Shown: positions 32,426 to 40,728, numbered from the stretch's first letter. The stretch is DNA of 61,139 nt from Azoarcus sp. TTM-91 (GCF_012911025.1 NZ_WUEI01000022.1:1-61139); one strand, 5' to 3'. Notes: generated by a model from the letters alone, not told the origin. Numbers and translations: made by a program.

Positions 32426-34858
32426 TCAGGCCCGGGGCCGCCAGCGACGCAGCAACAAGGAATTGCTCACCACGGAAACCGAACTCATCGCCATGGCGGC
32501 GCCGGCAATCACCGGATTCAGCAGTCCCAGCACCGCCAGCGGGATGCCCACCACGTTGTAGATGAAGGCGAAGAACAAGTTCAGCCGGATGCGCCGCAGT
32601 GTCGCCCGCGACAGCGAGATCGCATCCGCTACGCCAGCAAGGCTGTTACGCACCAGCGTGATGTCGGCCGCCTCCACCGCAATGTCGGCGCCCACGCCCA
32701 CCGCGAAGGACACGTCCGCCGCTACCAGCGCAGGCGCATCGTTGATGCCATCACCCGCCATGCCGACCCGCTCGCCGCCGTGCTTCAGTGCCTCGACTGC
32801 CGCCGCCTTGTCGCCCGGCAGCACATTGGCTTGCCATTCTTCGACGCCGGCTTCGGCGGCGATTGCCCGCGCGGTAGCTTCATGGTCGCCAGTCAGCATC
32901 ACCACCCGCAGGCCAAGCTCGCGCAGACGCCTCACCGCGGCCGCCGAATCCGGCCTCAGACGGTCGGCGACACCGATCACCCCGGCGCAGGCGCCATCCA
33001 CCGCCACCGCCACCAGGGTCTGCCCCCGGGCCGCCAACGCCGCTACCTCAGCGGCTGGCAACGCAATCGCACGCTCCTCCAGGAAGGCAGGCGAGCCGAC
33101 CAGCACCCTCTGCGCCCCCAGGCGCCCTTCGATGCCGCGTCCGCCCACGGCGCGGACATCCCGCAATTCATCCGTCGGCATGGTTACCCCTTCCGCGGCG
33201 GCCAGGATGGCCTGGGCGATGGGGTGGCTGCTGGTTCGCTCCAGCGCCGCCGCCAGGGCCAGCAGCCCATCCCGCGTCCGGCCTTCGGCCGGGCGGACGT
33301 CCACCACTCTCGGCGCGCCTTCGGTGAGCGTGCCGGTCTTGTCCACCGCCAGCACCGAGATGCGCTCCGCCAGTTCCAGCGCAGCCGCGTTCTTCACCAG
33401 CATGCCGGCGCGCGCGCCCTGCCCGGTCCCGACCATGATGGCGGTTGGCGTCGCCAGTCCCAGTGCGCAGGGGCAGGCAATCACCAGCACTGCCACCGCG
33501 TTGATCAAGGCCTGGGAGAAATCGCCGGCATACAACCACCAGCCAATGAAGGTGAGCAACGCGATGCCGACGACCACCGGCACGAATATCGCCGAGATGC
33601 GGTCCGCCAGCCGCTGCACTGGCGCCTTGGAGCCCTGCGCCTGCTCCACCAACCGGATGATGCCGGCCAGCAGGGTCGCGGCCCCCACTCCTGTCGCCCG
33701 ACAGCGCAGCACCCCCTCGCCGTTGAGAGCCGCGGCATAGACCTCGTCGTCCGCCTGCTTGTCCACCGGCAGGCTTTCGCCAGTGAGCATGGCCTCATTG
33801 ACCGCCGAACGGCCTGAGACGACGACGCCATCCACCGGCACTGCGTCGCCAGGGCGCAGGATGAATTCGTCCCCCGGCTGCAGGCTATCCACCGGAACCT
33901 CCACCACCGCACCGTCCCGCTCCACCCACGCCCGCCGAGGCTGCAGGCGCAACAGCGCATCCAGCGCGGCGCCCGTGCGCGCCTTGGCTCGCGCTTCCAG
34001 CAACTTCCCCAGCAGCACCAGGGTGATGATGGTGGCCGACGCTTCGAAATACACATGGAGCCCATGCCAGCCGCCCAGCGTCACCACCAAGCTGTAGAAG
34101 TAGGCCATGCTGGTTCCCAGCGCCACCAGCACGTCCATGTTGGCCCCTCCGCCGCGAACGGCTGAGAAGGCGCCGCGGTAGAAGCGGGCTCCGATCCAGA
34201 ACTGGACCGGCGTGGCAAGAATCAGTTGCAGCCAGCGCGGCACGATGTCGTAATGCCCCTCTCCACCCCAGCCGGCGCCGAACATGACGGGCATCTGTGC
34301 CAGCAAGGGCAGCGACAATAGCGCCGCGATGCAGAAGCGCCTCAGTTCCGCATTCCAGGCCCGCTTCTGGCGGTCCCGCTCTTGCTCCCGCTGGGCAGTG
34401 CTGGTCTCGTGCGCCTCGAATCCTGCACGCGCAACCGCGGCCTTGACGCCCTCCACAGTCGATAACCCCGGGGTGTAACGCAGGCTGGCCCGTTCACTAG
34501 CGAAGCTGACGCTGGCCTGCACGCCGGGAAGCCGGTTCAGCACCTTCTCGAGCCGGGTCGCACACGCGGCACAACTCATCCCGGCTATCGCCAATTCCAG
34601 ATCAGCGTCCGGCACCTGAAAGCCCGCCTTGCGGATGCTGCCGATTACCGCGTCGGCGTCGGCCTGCCCGCCCTCCAGCGTCACATGGGCTTTCTCGGTG
34701 GCGAGATTCACCGTCGCCGCAACCCCTGGCAGGCGGTTGAGCACCTTCTCGATACGAGTGGCACAGGCAGCGCAGGTCATGCCGGCAACCGGCAGATCCA
34801 GCGTGCGCGCGTTCTCGGCGGCCCCTTGCGAGCCAGCGGCCAAGGAGTGGCTTGCCAT
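32426..34858 (-). CDS. copA: Cu(I)-exporting P-type ATPase CopA
   Basis: P1B-type ATPase that exports monovalent copper across the inner membrane. The 810-aa protein from the ATG at 34858 has two HMA domains (GMTCAACATR with C29/C32, GMSCAACATR with C96/C99) and eight expected membrane helices. It also has the CPCALGLATPT metal gate, the phosphorylated Asp in DKTGTLTEG, and HP and GDGINDAPAL motifs. A longer frame to 34933 runs over the promoter and is rejected. It is divergent from a MerR-family regulator. Confidence 0.95.
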   Translation of the reverse strand: MASHSLAAGSQGAAENARTLDLPVAGMTCAACATRIEKVLNRLPGVAATVNLATEKAHVTLEGGQADADAVIGSIRKAGFQVPDADLELAIAGMSCAACATRLEKVLNRLPGVQASVSFASERASLRYTPGLSTVEGVKAAVARAGFEAHETSTAQREQERDRQKRAWNAELRRFCIAALLSLPLLAQMPVMFGAGWGGEGHYDIVPRWLQLILATPVQFWIGARFYRGAFSAVRGGGANMDVLVALGTSMAYFYSLVVTLGGWHGLHVYFEASATIITLVLLGKLLEARAKARTGAALDALLRLQPRRAWVERDGAVVEVPVDSLQPGDEFILRPGDAVPVDGVVVSGRSAVNEAMLTGESLPVDKQADDEVYAAALNGEGVLRCRATGVGAATLLAGIIRLVEQAQGSKAPVQRLADRISAIFVPVVVGIALLTFIGWWLYAGDFSQALINAVAVLVIACPCALGLATPTAIMVGTGQGARAGMLVKNAAALELAERISVLAVDKTGTLTEGAPRVVDVRPAEGRTRDGLLALAAALERTSSHPIAQAILAAAEGVTMPTDELRDVRAVGGRGIEGRLGAQRVLVGSPAFLEERAIALPAAEVAALAARGQTLVAVAVDGACAGVIGVADRLRPDSAAAVRRLRELGLRVVMLTGDHEATARAIAAEAGVEEWQANVLPGDKAAAVEALKHGGERVGMAGDGINDAPALVAADVSFAVGVGADIAVEAADITLVRNSLAGVADAISLSRATLRRIRLNLFFAFIYNVVGIPLAVLGLLNPVIAGAAMAMSSVSVVSNSLLLRRWRPRA

Positions 34859-34892
34859 AGCGATCCTCTTGCGGATAAAGCAGTCAGGATGC

Positions 34893-34924
34893 AGTCTAAA
34901 CACCGTACTCAAGTACGGAGTCAA
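34893..34924 (-). promoter_or_regulatory. MerR-type operator/promoter of copA-copZ
   Basis: On the minus strand, TTGACT (34924-34919) is followed by the dyad CCGTACTTGAGTACGG inside a 19-20 nt spacer and TTAGAC/TAGACT as -10. The overlong spacer filled by a dyad is the hallmark of promoters activated by DNA untwisting by MerR proteins. The dyad closely resembles the Tn501/Tn21 mer operator as I recall it. It ends 8 bp before the regulator's start codon. Confidence 0.85.
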
Positions 34925-34931
34925 CCCCACC

Positions 34932-35336
34932 ATGGCTACCCTCTCCTCCAGCTACACCATAGGCACCCTCGCACGAGCAGCGCAGGTCAATGTGGAAACC
35001 ATACGCTACTACCAGCGACGCGGCCTGCTGCCTCGGCCAGCAGTGGTCGGCGGCGGCTATCGCACATACAGCGAAACGGACCTCGCCCGGCTGCGGGCCA
35101 TCAAGCGCGCGCAGCATCTAGGTTTCTCGCTGGAAGAGATCGAAACGCTGCTGTCGTTGAACGAGGAGACGGATCGGGTGAAGGCGCGCAATCTGGCTCA
35201 GGACAAGGTGAGCCTCATCGACGCCCGGATTGTTCAGCTGATGGAAATGCGCAATGCACTGGCAGAACTGGTGGATTGCTGCCGCCACGGCGATACCGCG
35301 GCCCCCTGCCCCATCCTCCGCGCCCTCAGTGCCTGA
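34932..35336 (+). CDS. MerR-family metal-responsive regulator of copA
   Basis: A 134-aa MerR-family activator with an N-terminal winged helix (about 9-55, VNVETIRYYQRRGLL), a dimerisation helix and a C-terminal metal loop. It has C117 and C126 (LVDCCRHGDTAAPCPI) at the positions of MerR Cys117/Cys126, plus C116. The residue matching MerR Cys82 is Arg82, so classic three-coordinate Hg(II) binding is unlikely. Two loop cysteines with divergent copA suggest Cu(I)/Ag(I) sensing, CueR-like in role, but the protein looks MerR-like in sequence. The start at 34932 avoids the long upstream overlap with copA. Confidence 0.88.
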   Translation: MATLSSSYTIGTLARAAQVNVETIRYYQRRGLLPRPAVVGGGYRTYSETDLARLRAIKRAQHLGFSLEEIETLLSLNEETDRVKARNLAQDKVSLIDARIVQLMEMRNALAELVDCCRHGDTAAPCPILRALSA

Positions 35337-35345
35337 AGCGGCGGC

Positions 35346-36059
35346 TCAAACCACGCAAAGCACGCCATTCCACAAGCTGCCGCCAAGCGAGGGAGCATGG
35401 ATGAGGCCGAAAACGCCGAAGCCCATCACCATCAGCCCTGCGGCTAAACGAACCCGACTGTTCCGGGTGATATCCCGAAAGCGCTTGAACAGCAACCCGG
35501 CGAGCAACAGGTTCGGCAAGGTTCCCAAGCCAAAAGCCAGCATCAGGCCGGCACCCCGGGCCGCAGAGCCCGTCACCAACGCGGCTGCAAGCACGCTATA
35601 TACCAGGCCGCAGGGCAGAAACCCCCAAAGCAATCCGAGTGGAAAAGCCTGCTTGGGCGAATGCGCCGGCAGAAAGCGCCGGGTCGCTGGCTGCACCTTG
35701 CGCCAAAGCCGATGCCCCATACGCTCCACTGGCGCCAACACACGGGTAAAGCCTGTGAGATACAACCCGAGGGCCACCAGCATCAGATTGGCCAGTACAT
35801 ACAGAGTGATCTGTACCGGCAATACCCCGCTATACAGCAAGCCAACCGAACCAATTGCGCCCAGCAGCGCGCCCACAACCGTGTAGGTAGTGATGCGGCC
35901 GAGGTTGTACGCCAGATGGATAGGCCACTGACGGGCCTGCTCGGACGGCAGCTTAACCTGCACGCTGAGCGCCCCGACGATGCCACCGCACATGCTGACG
36001 CAATGGGTACCGCCAAGGAGGCCAATCAGGAATACGGCGAAATAGCCGGTTTCAGGCAT
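35346..36059 (-). CDS. DsbD_2/TauE-SafE-like membrane protein of the cbb3 locus
   Basis: A 237-aa inner-membrane protein with about six hydrophobic segments and an HCVSMCGG motif in the first, near residues 19-26. It is of the DsbD-transmembrane-like type usually labelled sulfite exporter TauE/SafE. Homologues lie between ccoS and hemN-anr in Pseudomonas, and here it follows hemN by 70 bp on the same strand. The paired cysteines and context suggest copper or thiol handling for cytochrome oxidase assembly rather than sulfite export; this is inference. Confidence 0.8.
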   Translation of the reverse strand: MPETGYFAVFLIGLLGGTHCVSMCGGIVGALSVQVKLPSEQARQWPIHLAYNLGRITTYTVVGALLGAIGSVGLLYSGVLPVQITLYVLANLMLVALGLYLTGFTRVLAPVERMGHRLWRKVQPATRRFLPAHSPKQAFPLGLLWGFLPCGLVYSVLAAALVTGSAARGAGLMLAFGLGTLPNLLLAGLLFKRFRDITRNSRVRLAAGLMVMGFGVFGLIHAPSLGGSLWNGVLCVV

Positions 36060-36129
36060 GAATGAGGCTCAAGGACACGAAAGAGTGCAACCGCCACGGG
36101 CCGCCCATTCTACCCGGCCGCCCGTCGTG

Positions 36130-37518
36130 TCAGATCACCCTGGAGTAACGCGCGCGCTCGCGATCAGCCCGAAGATAACGGTCAAAGATCATTGCGATCC
36201 CGCGAACGAGCAGGCGCCCGGCGGGCATCACGCTGATCCAGTCGCCGTCCATCTTGACCAGCCCGGCCGCCTCCATCTCCACCAGATCGGTCAGCTCCTC
36301 GGCAAAATAGCTGCGGAAGTCGATCAGGTGTGCAATCTCGATGGACTGGATCGAGAGTTCGAAGTGGCACATCAGCGCCTGGATGATGGAGCGCCGCAGC
36401 AGATCGTCGGCGGTCAGCTCAATCCCGCGCAGCACCGGCAGCTCATCGCGGTCCAAGGCGTCGTAATACTCGTCCAGCGTTTTCACATTCTGGGAGTAGA
36501 CCGGTCCGATCTTGCCGATGGCAGACACGCCAAAGGCAAGCAGATCGCACTCCGCCTGAGTGGAATAACCCTGGAAATTGCGGTGCAGCCGGCCTTGCCG
36601 TTGGGCCACGGTGAGCTCATCATCCGGCTTGGCGAAATGGTCCATCCCAATGTAGACATACCCCGCCTCGGTCAGGCGGCGGATGGCCAGTTGCAGTATC
36701 TGCAGCTTGGAGTCCGCCGACGGCAACTGGATCGGGACGATGCGCCGCTGAGGCTTAAACAAACCCGGTAGATGAGCATAGCTGTACAAGGAGATGCGGT
36801 CAGGCGCTAGCTCCAGTACCTGCTCGATGGTGCGATTGAAGCTGATGACGTTCTGCTTGGGCAAACCGTAGATGAGGTCCAGGCTGATGGAGCGGAAACC
36901 GGTTGTCCGCGCAGCATCGATGACCAGCTTGGTCTCCTCGAAACTCTGGACACGGTTCACCGCCTCCTGAACATCCTCCGCAAAATCCTGCACGCCCACG
37001 CTCATGCGGTTGAAGCCGAGATCCGACAGGAAAGCGATGGTGTCGTACCCGACCTTACGGGGATCCACCTCAATCGAATACTCGCCGTTCGGTACCAGGT
37101 TGAAATGCGCACGCACAGAATCCAGCAGTTGCTGCATTTCCTCGTGGGACAGGAAGGTCGGCGTGCCGCCACCAAGATGCAGTTGGGTGACCTGCTTGGT
37201 CCCCTCGAGGCTGGCCGCCTGCATCTCTATTTCTTTCGCCAAGTACTTGAGGTACTTGCTCGAGCGGGCATGATCCTTAGTGATGATCTTGTTGCAGGCG
37301 CAGTAGTAGCAGATCGTGTTACAGAAAGGGATGTGGAAGTATAATGAAAGCGGTCTACTCATCCCTCCCACTGCTCGCTTACCGAGCCAGTCCTGCAGGG
37401 CGCTGGCATCGAAAGCCTCGACGAAGCGGTCTGCAGTGGGATACGACGTGTAACGCGGTCCGTTTATATCGAACCGGCGAATCAGTTGGGGATCGAAGAT
37501 TAGGTTCTTAGTAGTCAT
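36130..37518 (-). CDS. hemN: Oxygen-independent coproporphyrinogen III dehydrogenase HemN
   Basis: Radical SAM enzyme that makes protoporphyrinogen IX without oxygen. The 462-aa product from the ATG at 37518 has YTSYPTADRF near the N-terminus, the cluster motif CNTICYYCACNK (CxxxCxxCxC), GGGTPTFLS, and the C-terminal HemN domain. The 88-codon upstream extension of the frame runs through the FNR box and is rejected. A perfect FNR box is centred 62 bp before the start. Confidence 0.96.
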   Translation of the reverse strand: MTTKNLIFDPQLIRRFDINGPRYTSYPTADRFVEAFDASALQDWLGKRAVGGMSRPLSLYFHIPFCNTICYYCACNKIITKDHARSSKYLKYLAKEIEMQAASLEGTKQVTQLHLGGGTPTFLSHEEMQQLLDSVRAHFNLVPNGEYSIEVDPRKVGYDTIAFLSDLGFNRMSVGVQDFAEDVQEAVNRVQSFEETKLVIDAARTTGFRSISLDLIYGLPKQNVISFNRTIEQVLELAPDRISLYSYAHLPGLFKPQRRIVPIQLPSADSKLQILQLAIRRLTEAGYVYIGMDHFAKPDDELTVAQRQGRLHRNFQGYSTQAECDLLAFGVSAIGKIGPVYSQNVKTLDEYYDALDRDELPVLRGIELTADDLLRRSIIQALMCHFELSIQSIEIAHLIDFRSYFAEELTDLVEMEAAGLVKMDGDWISVMPAGRLLVRGIAMIFDRYLRADRERARYSRVI

Positions 37519-37572
37519 GGTCGTATACAGGCAATTTCTGATGAAAGATGGCAGAAAGCCCTGATTGTGTGT

Positions 37573-37586
37573 TTGATGTGGATCAA
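37573..37586. promoter_or_regulatory. Perfect FNR box between hemN and fnr
   Basis: TTGAT-GTGG-ATCAA matches the FNR/Anr consensus exactly. It lies 55 bp before hemN and 45 bp before fnr. Spacing to a weak CATCTT element suits class II activation of hemN. No good -10 is seen on the fnr side, where it could mediate autoregulation. Confidence 0.9.
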
Positions 37587-37630
37587 CGGTAGCCCCATGA
37601 TCCGCTAGCCGGAGACGGAGCGAGTTTATT

Positions 37631-38377
37631 GTGCAAATGAAGGCAACGGTACCGGTAACGGTAGCCGGGTTAAAGACAGCGTGCTCGCAGTGCAATCTGG
37701 TGGAGCTCTGTCTGCCCTTCGGCATGTCGGAGAACGAGCTCGACCGGCTGGACGAGCTGGTCGGTGCTCGCCGCAAAATCAAGCGGCAGCAGAATCTTTA
37801 CCGTGCCGGCGATCCCTTCGAAGCCATCTATGCGATTCGGGCCGGCTCATTCAAAACCGACGTCTTGCTTGAAGATGGTCGCGAGCAGGTCACGGGCTTC
37901 CAGATGACTGGAGAAATCCTCGGACTGGACGGCATAAGCACCGAGTTGCACTCCTGCAATGCGATCGCGCTTGAGGACAGCGAAGTCTGCGTGATTGCAT
38001 ACGCCAAGCTGGAGGAGCTATCACGTGAGGTTGAAGGGCTGCAGCACCAGTTTCATAAGGTGATGAGCCGGGAGATTGTACGTGATCATGGTGTCATGAT
38101 GCTGCTCGGCTCAATGCGGGCAGAAGAACGGCTGGCAGCCTTCCTGCTCAATATGTCTCAGCGCTTCACCGCTCGGGGATTCTCGGCAGCCGAGTTTCAC
38201 CTGCGAATGACGCGTGAAGAAATCGGCTCGTACCTGGGTCTGAAGCTGGAAACGGTTTCCCGCGCTTTCTCGCGCTTCCAGGACGAGGGCTTCGTTGCCG
38301 TCCAACAAAAACACATTCGTATCTTGGATAACGCCGGCCTCAAGCGCCTGATTCAGCACCAACCCTGCGGACGCTGA
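37631..38377 (+). CDS. fnr: Oxygen-sensing regulator FNR
   Basis: CRP/FNR-family regulator whose oxygen-labile [4Fe-4S] cluster allows dimerisation and DNA binding under anoxia. The 248-aa protein has the four cluster cysteines (C18, C21, C27 and C109) matching the E. coli FNR pattern, a long dimerisation helix, and the recognition helix LETVSRAFSRF with the Glu-x2-Ser-Arg residues that read TTGAT. The start is GTG at 37631 or ATG at 37637. It probably controls hemN, ccoN, uspA and the putative sRNA in this window. Confidence 0.96.
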   Translation: MQMKATVPVTVAGLKTACSQCNLVELCLPFGMSENELDRLDELVGARRKIKRQQNLYRAGDPFEAIYAIRAGSFKTDVLLEDGREQVTGFQMTGEILGLDGISTELHSCNAIALEDSEVCVIAYAKLEELSREVEGLQHQFHKVMSREIVRDHGVMMLLGSMRAEERLAAFLLNMSQRFTARGFSAAEFHLRMTREEIGSYLGLKLETVSRAFSRFQDEGFVAVQQKHIRILDNAGLKRLIQHQPCGR

Positions 38378-38412
38378 TAGGAATCCCGGACGGTAGCCCG
38401 CAGCATCGCGTC

Positions 38413-38808
38413 TTACAGAAGAACATCTAGAAAACCCAGAGGCTGACGGCTTAGCGCCACTGAAATAATCCAGCCAAAAACCATCAAAGCCATAACAAGG
38501 GCCAGCACACGCTGGCCCTTTGTTCGTCCACGCCGTAGGGCAAACGCACCCAGAATTATGTAGAGCACCAAACCACTCAGCTTTGCGGTAAGCCAGCTGT
38601 CTCTGAATGGATATTGATGGCTGGCAAACGCCAACCAAACCGCACTGGCAAGCAGGACCGTATCGACAACGTGCGGAATGACTCGAGCCAGGCGAGATCG
38701 CGACAACCCGCTGCCCATTACCATCCAAAGGCCTCTTAAGACAAAGCCCGCACCACTCAGCACAACACACGTAACGTGGATATGCTTGATAGTCAGATAG
38801 CTAAGCAC
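38413..38808 (-). CDS. SirB2-family membrane protein
   Basis: A 131-aa inner-membrane protein with four hydrophobic segments and the family start KHIHVTCVVLSGAGFVLRG. SirB proteins are poorly understood despite the label invasion gene expression up-regulator. The start is a GTG at 38808. The outer end of an ISAs1-like remnant lies only 8 bp upstream, so the native promoter has been displaced. Confidence 0.85.
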   Translation of the reverse strand: MLSYLTIKHIHVTCVVLSGAGFVLRGLWMVMGSGLSRSRLARVIPHVVDTVLLASAVWLAFASHQYPFRDSWLTAKLSGLVLYIILGAFALRRGRTKGQRVLALVMALMVFGWIISVALSRQPLGFLDVLL

Positions 38809-38816
38809 ATTTCCCC

Positions 38817-39000
38817 CAGGGCAATCGCACCCTCATATCATGAATTCGAGCAATTCGGCACGGAACGCATCCGAGGTAGCGGCCAGCATCCGCTTGGTCT
38901 TGGTGCTGCCCTTGCGCGGCGTATTCAGGCGAAGCAGGTTCATCACGATGTGGCGAACGATGGCGAGATTGTTGGCGGCGAATCCGGTGCGCACGGTGGA
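38817..39000 (-). pseudogene. ISAs1-family transposase remnant (3' end)
   Basis: The minus strand encodes only the C-terminal part of a transposase, ending VRTGFAANNLAIVRHIVMNLLRL and about 35 further residues, which resembles the ISAs1 family C-terminus. A terminal sequence CAGGGCAATCGCACCCTC starts at 38817. The rest of the gene is missing: the frame is cut by the IS3-type end at 39001, and no ISAs1 sequence appears on the other side. Confidence 0.7.
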
Positions 39001-39070
39001 TGAGCAGCCCCACGAATTTCGTCTTCCAACGTAGTCGTCGTACGTTCGACGCAACGGGAGGAAGAACGAC

Positions 39071-39364
39071 GTGAAACGCATCCCGAAGCAGGAATACACG
39101 GCCGAGTTCAAGGAGCAGGCGGCCAAGCGAGCCGACGAGATCGGCAGCATCGCCCGAGCCGCGGAAGAGCTGGGGCTGGTCGAACAGACGCGACGCAACT
39201 GGGTCAAGGCGGCGAAGGCGGGCAAGCTCAATCCGGCCGGCGCCAAGCAGATCACAGCCGAGCAGATGGAGCTGTCGCAGTTGCGCGCCCAGGTAGCGCG
39301 CCTCGAGATGGAAAATGAGATCCTAAAAAAAGCGACGGCATATTTCGCGAAGGAGCGGCTGTGA
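39071..39364 (+). CDS. IS3-family transposase OrfA (of IS3-A)
   Basis: A 97-aa helix-turn-helix protein (residues about 8-50) with a C-terminal leucine-zipper-like helix (SQLRAQVARLEMENEILKKA), typical of IS3/IS911 OrfA. The start is a GTG at 39071. The reading frame is intact, but without OrfB it cannot transpose the element. Confidence 0.85.
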   Translation: MKRIPKQEYTAEFKEQAAKRADEIGSIARAAEELGLVEQTRRNWVKAAKAGKLNPAGAKQITAEQMELSQLRAQVARLEMENEILKKATAYFAKERL

Positions 39365-39472
39365 AATATGCCTGGATCGAGAAGCAGCGCAGATCCTTCC
39401 CGTTGCCGGTCCTGTGCGACGCCCTGCCGGTGAGCCAAAGCAGCTTTCGAGCCTGGCAGGCGGGCGGCACGG
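39361..39472 (+). pseudogene. Truncated IS3-family OrfB (of IS3-A)
   Basis: The orfB frame starts at a GTG overlapping the orfA stop and gives MKYAWIEKQRRSFPLPVLCD followed by 17 more family-like residues before IS3-B begins. The DDE catalytic domain is entirely missing, and the sequence right of IS3-B goes almost directly into the terminal repeat. Confidence 0.8.
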
Positions 39473-39508
39473 GTAATCCCCCATTTTCAGGGGCAGCCAG
39501 AAGTAGAG

Positions 39509-40342
39509 CTATGCGGCCATGGCCAGCCGCTGCTTTAGGGTGATGCCGCCCAAGGCCATGTTGGGGCGCTCGTGATTGTAGAGCCAGAGCCAGCGGGTAG
39601 CGTAATCCTGGACCTCGGCGATCGACTCGAACAGGTAGTGACCGAGCCAGTCGTAGCGTACGGTGCGGTTGAAGCGCTCGACGTAGGCGTTTTGCTGCGG
39701 CTTTCCGGGCTGGATGTAATCGAGCCGAACGCCGTTCTTCTGTGCCCACTCGGTCAGCATCTTGCCGACATACTCCGGTCCGTTGTCGCTGCGGATCGCC
39801 GTTGGCTTGCCTCGCCATTCGATCACCTGTTCGAGCGCGCGCACGACCCGCTCTGCGGGCAAGGACAGATCGATGTCCATGGCGAGCGCTTCGCGGTTGA
39901 AGTCATCAATGATGTTGAGCAGCCGGAAACTGCGCCCATCGGCCAGCTGATCGTGCATGAAGTCCATCGTCCAGCACTGATTGATCGCCTCGGGCACCGC
40001 CAGCGGTTCGGGCTTCTCGCGCACGATCCGCTTTCGCGGCTTGATGCGTAGATTGAGCTCGAGCTCGCGATAGATCCGATACACCCGCTTGTGATTCCAG
40101 CGGTAGCCCTTCACGTTTCGCAGGTATAAGAAGCACAGGCCAAAGCCCCAGTTGCGCTGGTTGTGGGTCAGGCGGATCAAGTGATCGGCGATCTCGGCAT
40201 TCTCGGCCGAGCACTTCGCCTGGTAGCGATAGCAGGTCTCGCTGATCCCGAATGCCGCACACGCCACGCGTATGCTCGCGCCGCGCTGCTGCACGGCTTG
40301 GTGAGCCATCTCGCGCCGGCGAGATGGCTCACCACTTTTTTT
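39509..40342 (-). CDS. IS3-family transposase OrfB (DDE integrase domain)
   Basis: The catalytic half of the IS3-B transposase. It has the N-terminal HTH_21-like region ([16 protein letters not shown]), then an RNase H fold with the DDE triad in [19 protein letters not shown] and [12 protein letters not shown], ending [18 protein letters not shown]. It has no obvious start and lies in the -1 frame to OrfA, so it is most likely made as an OrfAB fusion by frameshifting at an A8 run. The 5' limit given is the slip site. Confidence 0.9.
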   Translation of the reverse strand, partial: KKSGEPSRRREMAHQAVQQRGASIRVACAAFGISETCYRYQAKCSAENAEIADHLIRLTHNQRNWGFGLCFLYLRNVKGYRWNHKRVYRIYRELELNLRIKPRKRIVREKPEPLAVPEAINQCWTMDFMHDQLADGRSFRLLNIIDDFNREALAMDIDLSLPAERVVRALEQVIEWRGKPTAIRSDNGPEYVGKMLTEWAQKNGVRLDYIQPGKPQQNAYVERFNRTVRYDWLGHYLFESIAEVQDYATRWLWLYNHERPNMALGGITLKQRLAMAA

Positions 40343-40596
40343 TCGAGGGCCTCGTTGACGATCTCCGCCTTCAGCCGTTCTTCTGCATACATCTTCTTGA
40401 ACCGAGCGTTCTCCGCTTCGAGCTCCTTGAGCCGCGCCATGAGCGACGCATCCATGCCACCAAACTTGGCCCGCCACTTGTAGAACGTCGCCGAGCTGAT
40501 GCCGTGCTCCCGGCACAGCTCCGGAACCGGCTTGCCAGCCTCCGCCTGCTTGAGCGCGGCGATGATCCGGCTGTCTGAAAACCTCGATGTCTTCAT
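40177..40596 (-). CDS. IS3-family transposase OrfA (of IS3-B)
   Basis: Begins [20 protein letters not shown] and has an HTH DNA-binding domain (about 1-55) and a coiled coil ([18 protein letters not shown]). At codons 85-87 the frame meets an A8 run; a -1 slip enters orfB. Without slippage the frame continues about 50 residues of non-family sequence to 40177. Confidence 0.85.
   Translation of the reverse strand: MKTSRFSDSRIIAALKQAEAGKPVPELCREHGISSATFYKWRAKFGGMDASLMARLKELEAENARFKKMYAEERLKAEIVNEALEKKVVSHLAGARWLTKPCSSAARAYAWRVRHSGSARPAIATRRSARPRMPRSPIT
40300..40343 (-). promoter_or_regulatory. Programmed -1 frameshift signal: A8 slip site plus 15-bp hairpin
   Basis: On the transcribed strand, A8-G (40343-40335) is followed after one base by GGTGAGCCATCTCGC, a CGGC loop and GCGAGATGGCTCACC, a perfect 15-bp stem. 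The slip moves ribosomes from orfA to orfB. The hairpin probably stimulates it. Confidence 0.75.
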
Positions 40597-40728
40597 CTTG
40601 TAGAACTCCCTCGATCCGAAAAAATTCTACTTCTGAGCGCCCCTATTTGCCGGGGGAATACCGGTAGCCTGAGAGCGACCCGTTGGAAGGCGGAAAACGT
40701 AGGGCACCTCAGTCATTTGACGCCCTGC

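Larger units (their letters stand above)
39473..40661 (-). mobile_element. Complete IS3-family element (IS3-B)
   Basis: A 1189-bp element with imperfect terminal inverted repeats (GTAATCCCCC / GTATTCCCCC at the tips, AGAAGTAGA conserved further in). A 3-bp CGG lies on both sides (39470-39472 and 40662-40664) and fits an IS3 target duplication. It encodes OrfA and OrfB on the minus strand in -1 frame relation with intact catalytic residues, so it looks potentially active. It sits inside IS3-A. Confidence 0.88.
39001..40711 (+). mobile_element. Degenerate IS3-family element (IS3-A), interrupted by a second IS
   Basis: The left end TGAGCAGCCCCACGAATTTC (39001) and the right end, read inward from 40711 as TGAGGTGCCCTACGTTTTCC, share an inverted repeat continuing through CTTCCAACG. 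Only about 519 bp of this element remain (39001-39472 and 40665-40711). It keeps orfA and 37 codons of orfB, so most of orfB is deleted. No target duplication is visible. The second IS3 element fills 39473-40661. Confidence 0.75.

Noticed and set aside
34859..34933. N-terminal extension of CopA up to 34933
   Set aside because: It would cover the MerR-type promoter and adds residues unlike the family; the ATG at 34858 precedes a normal CopA start.
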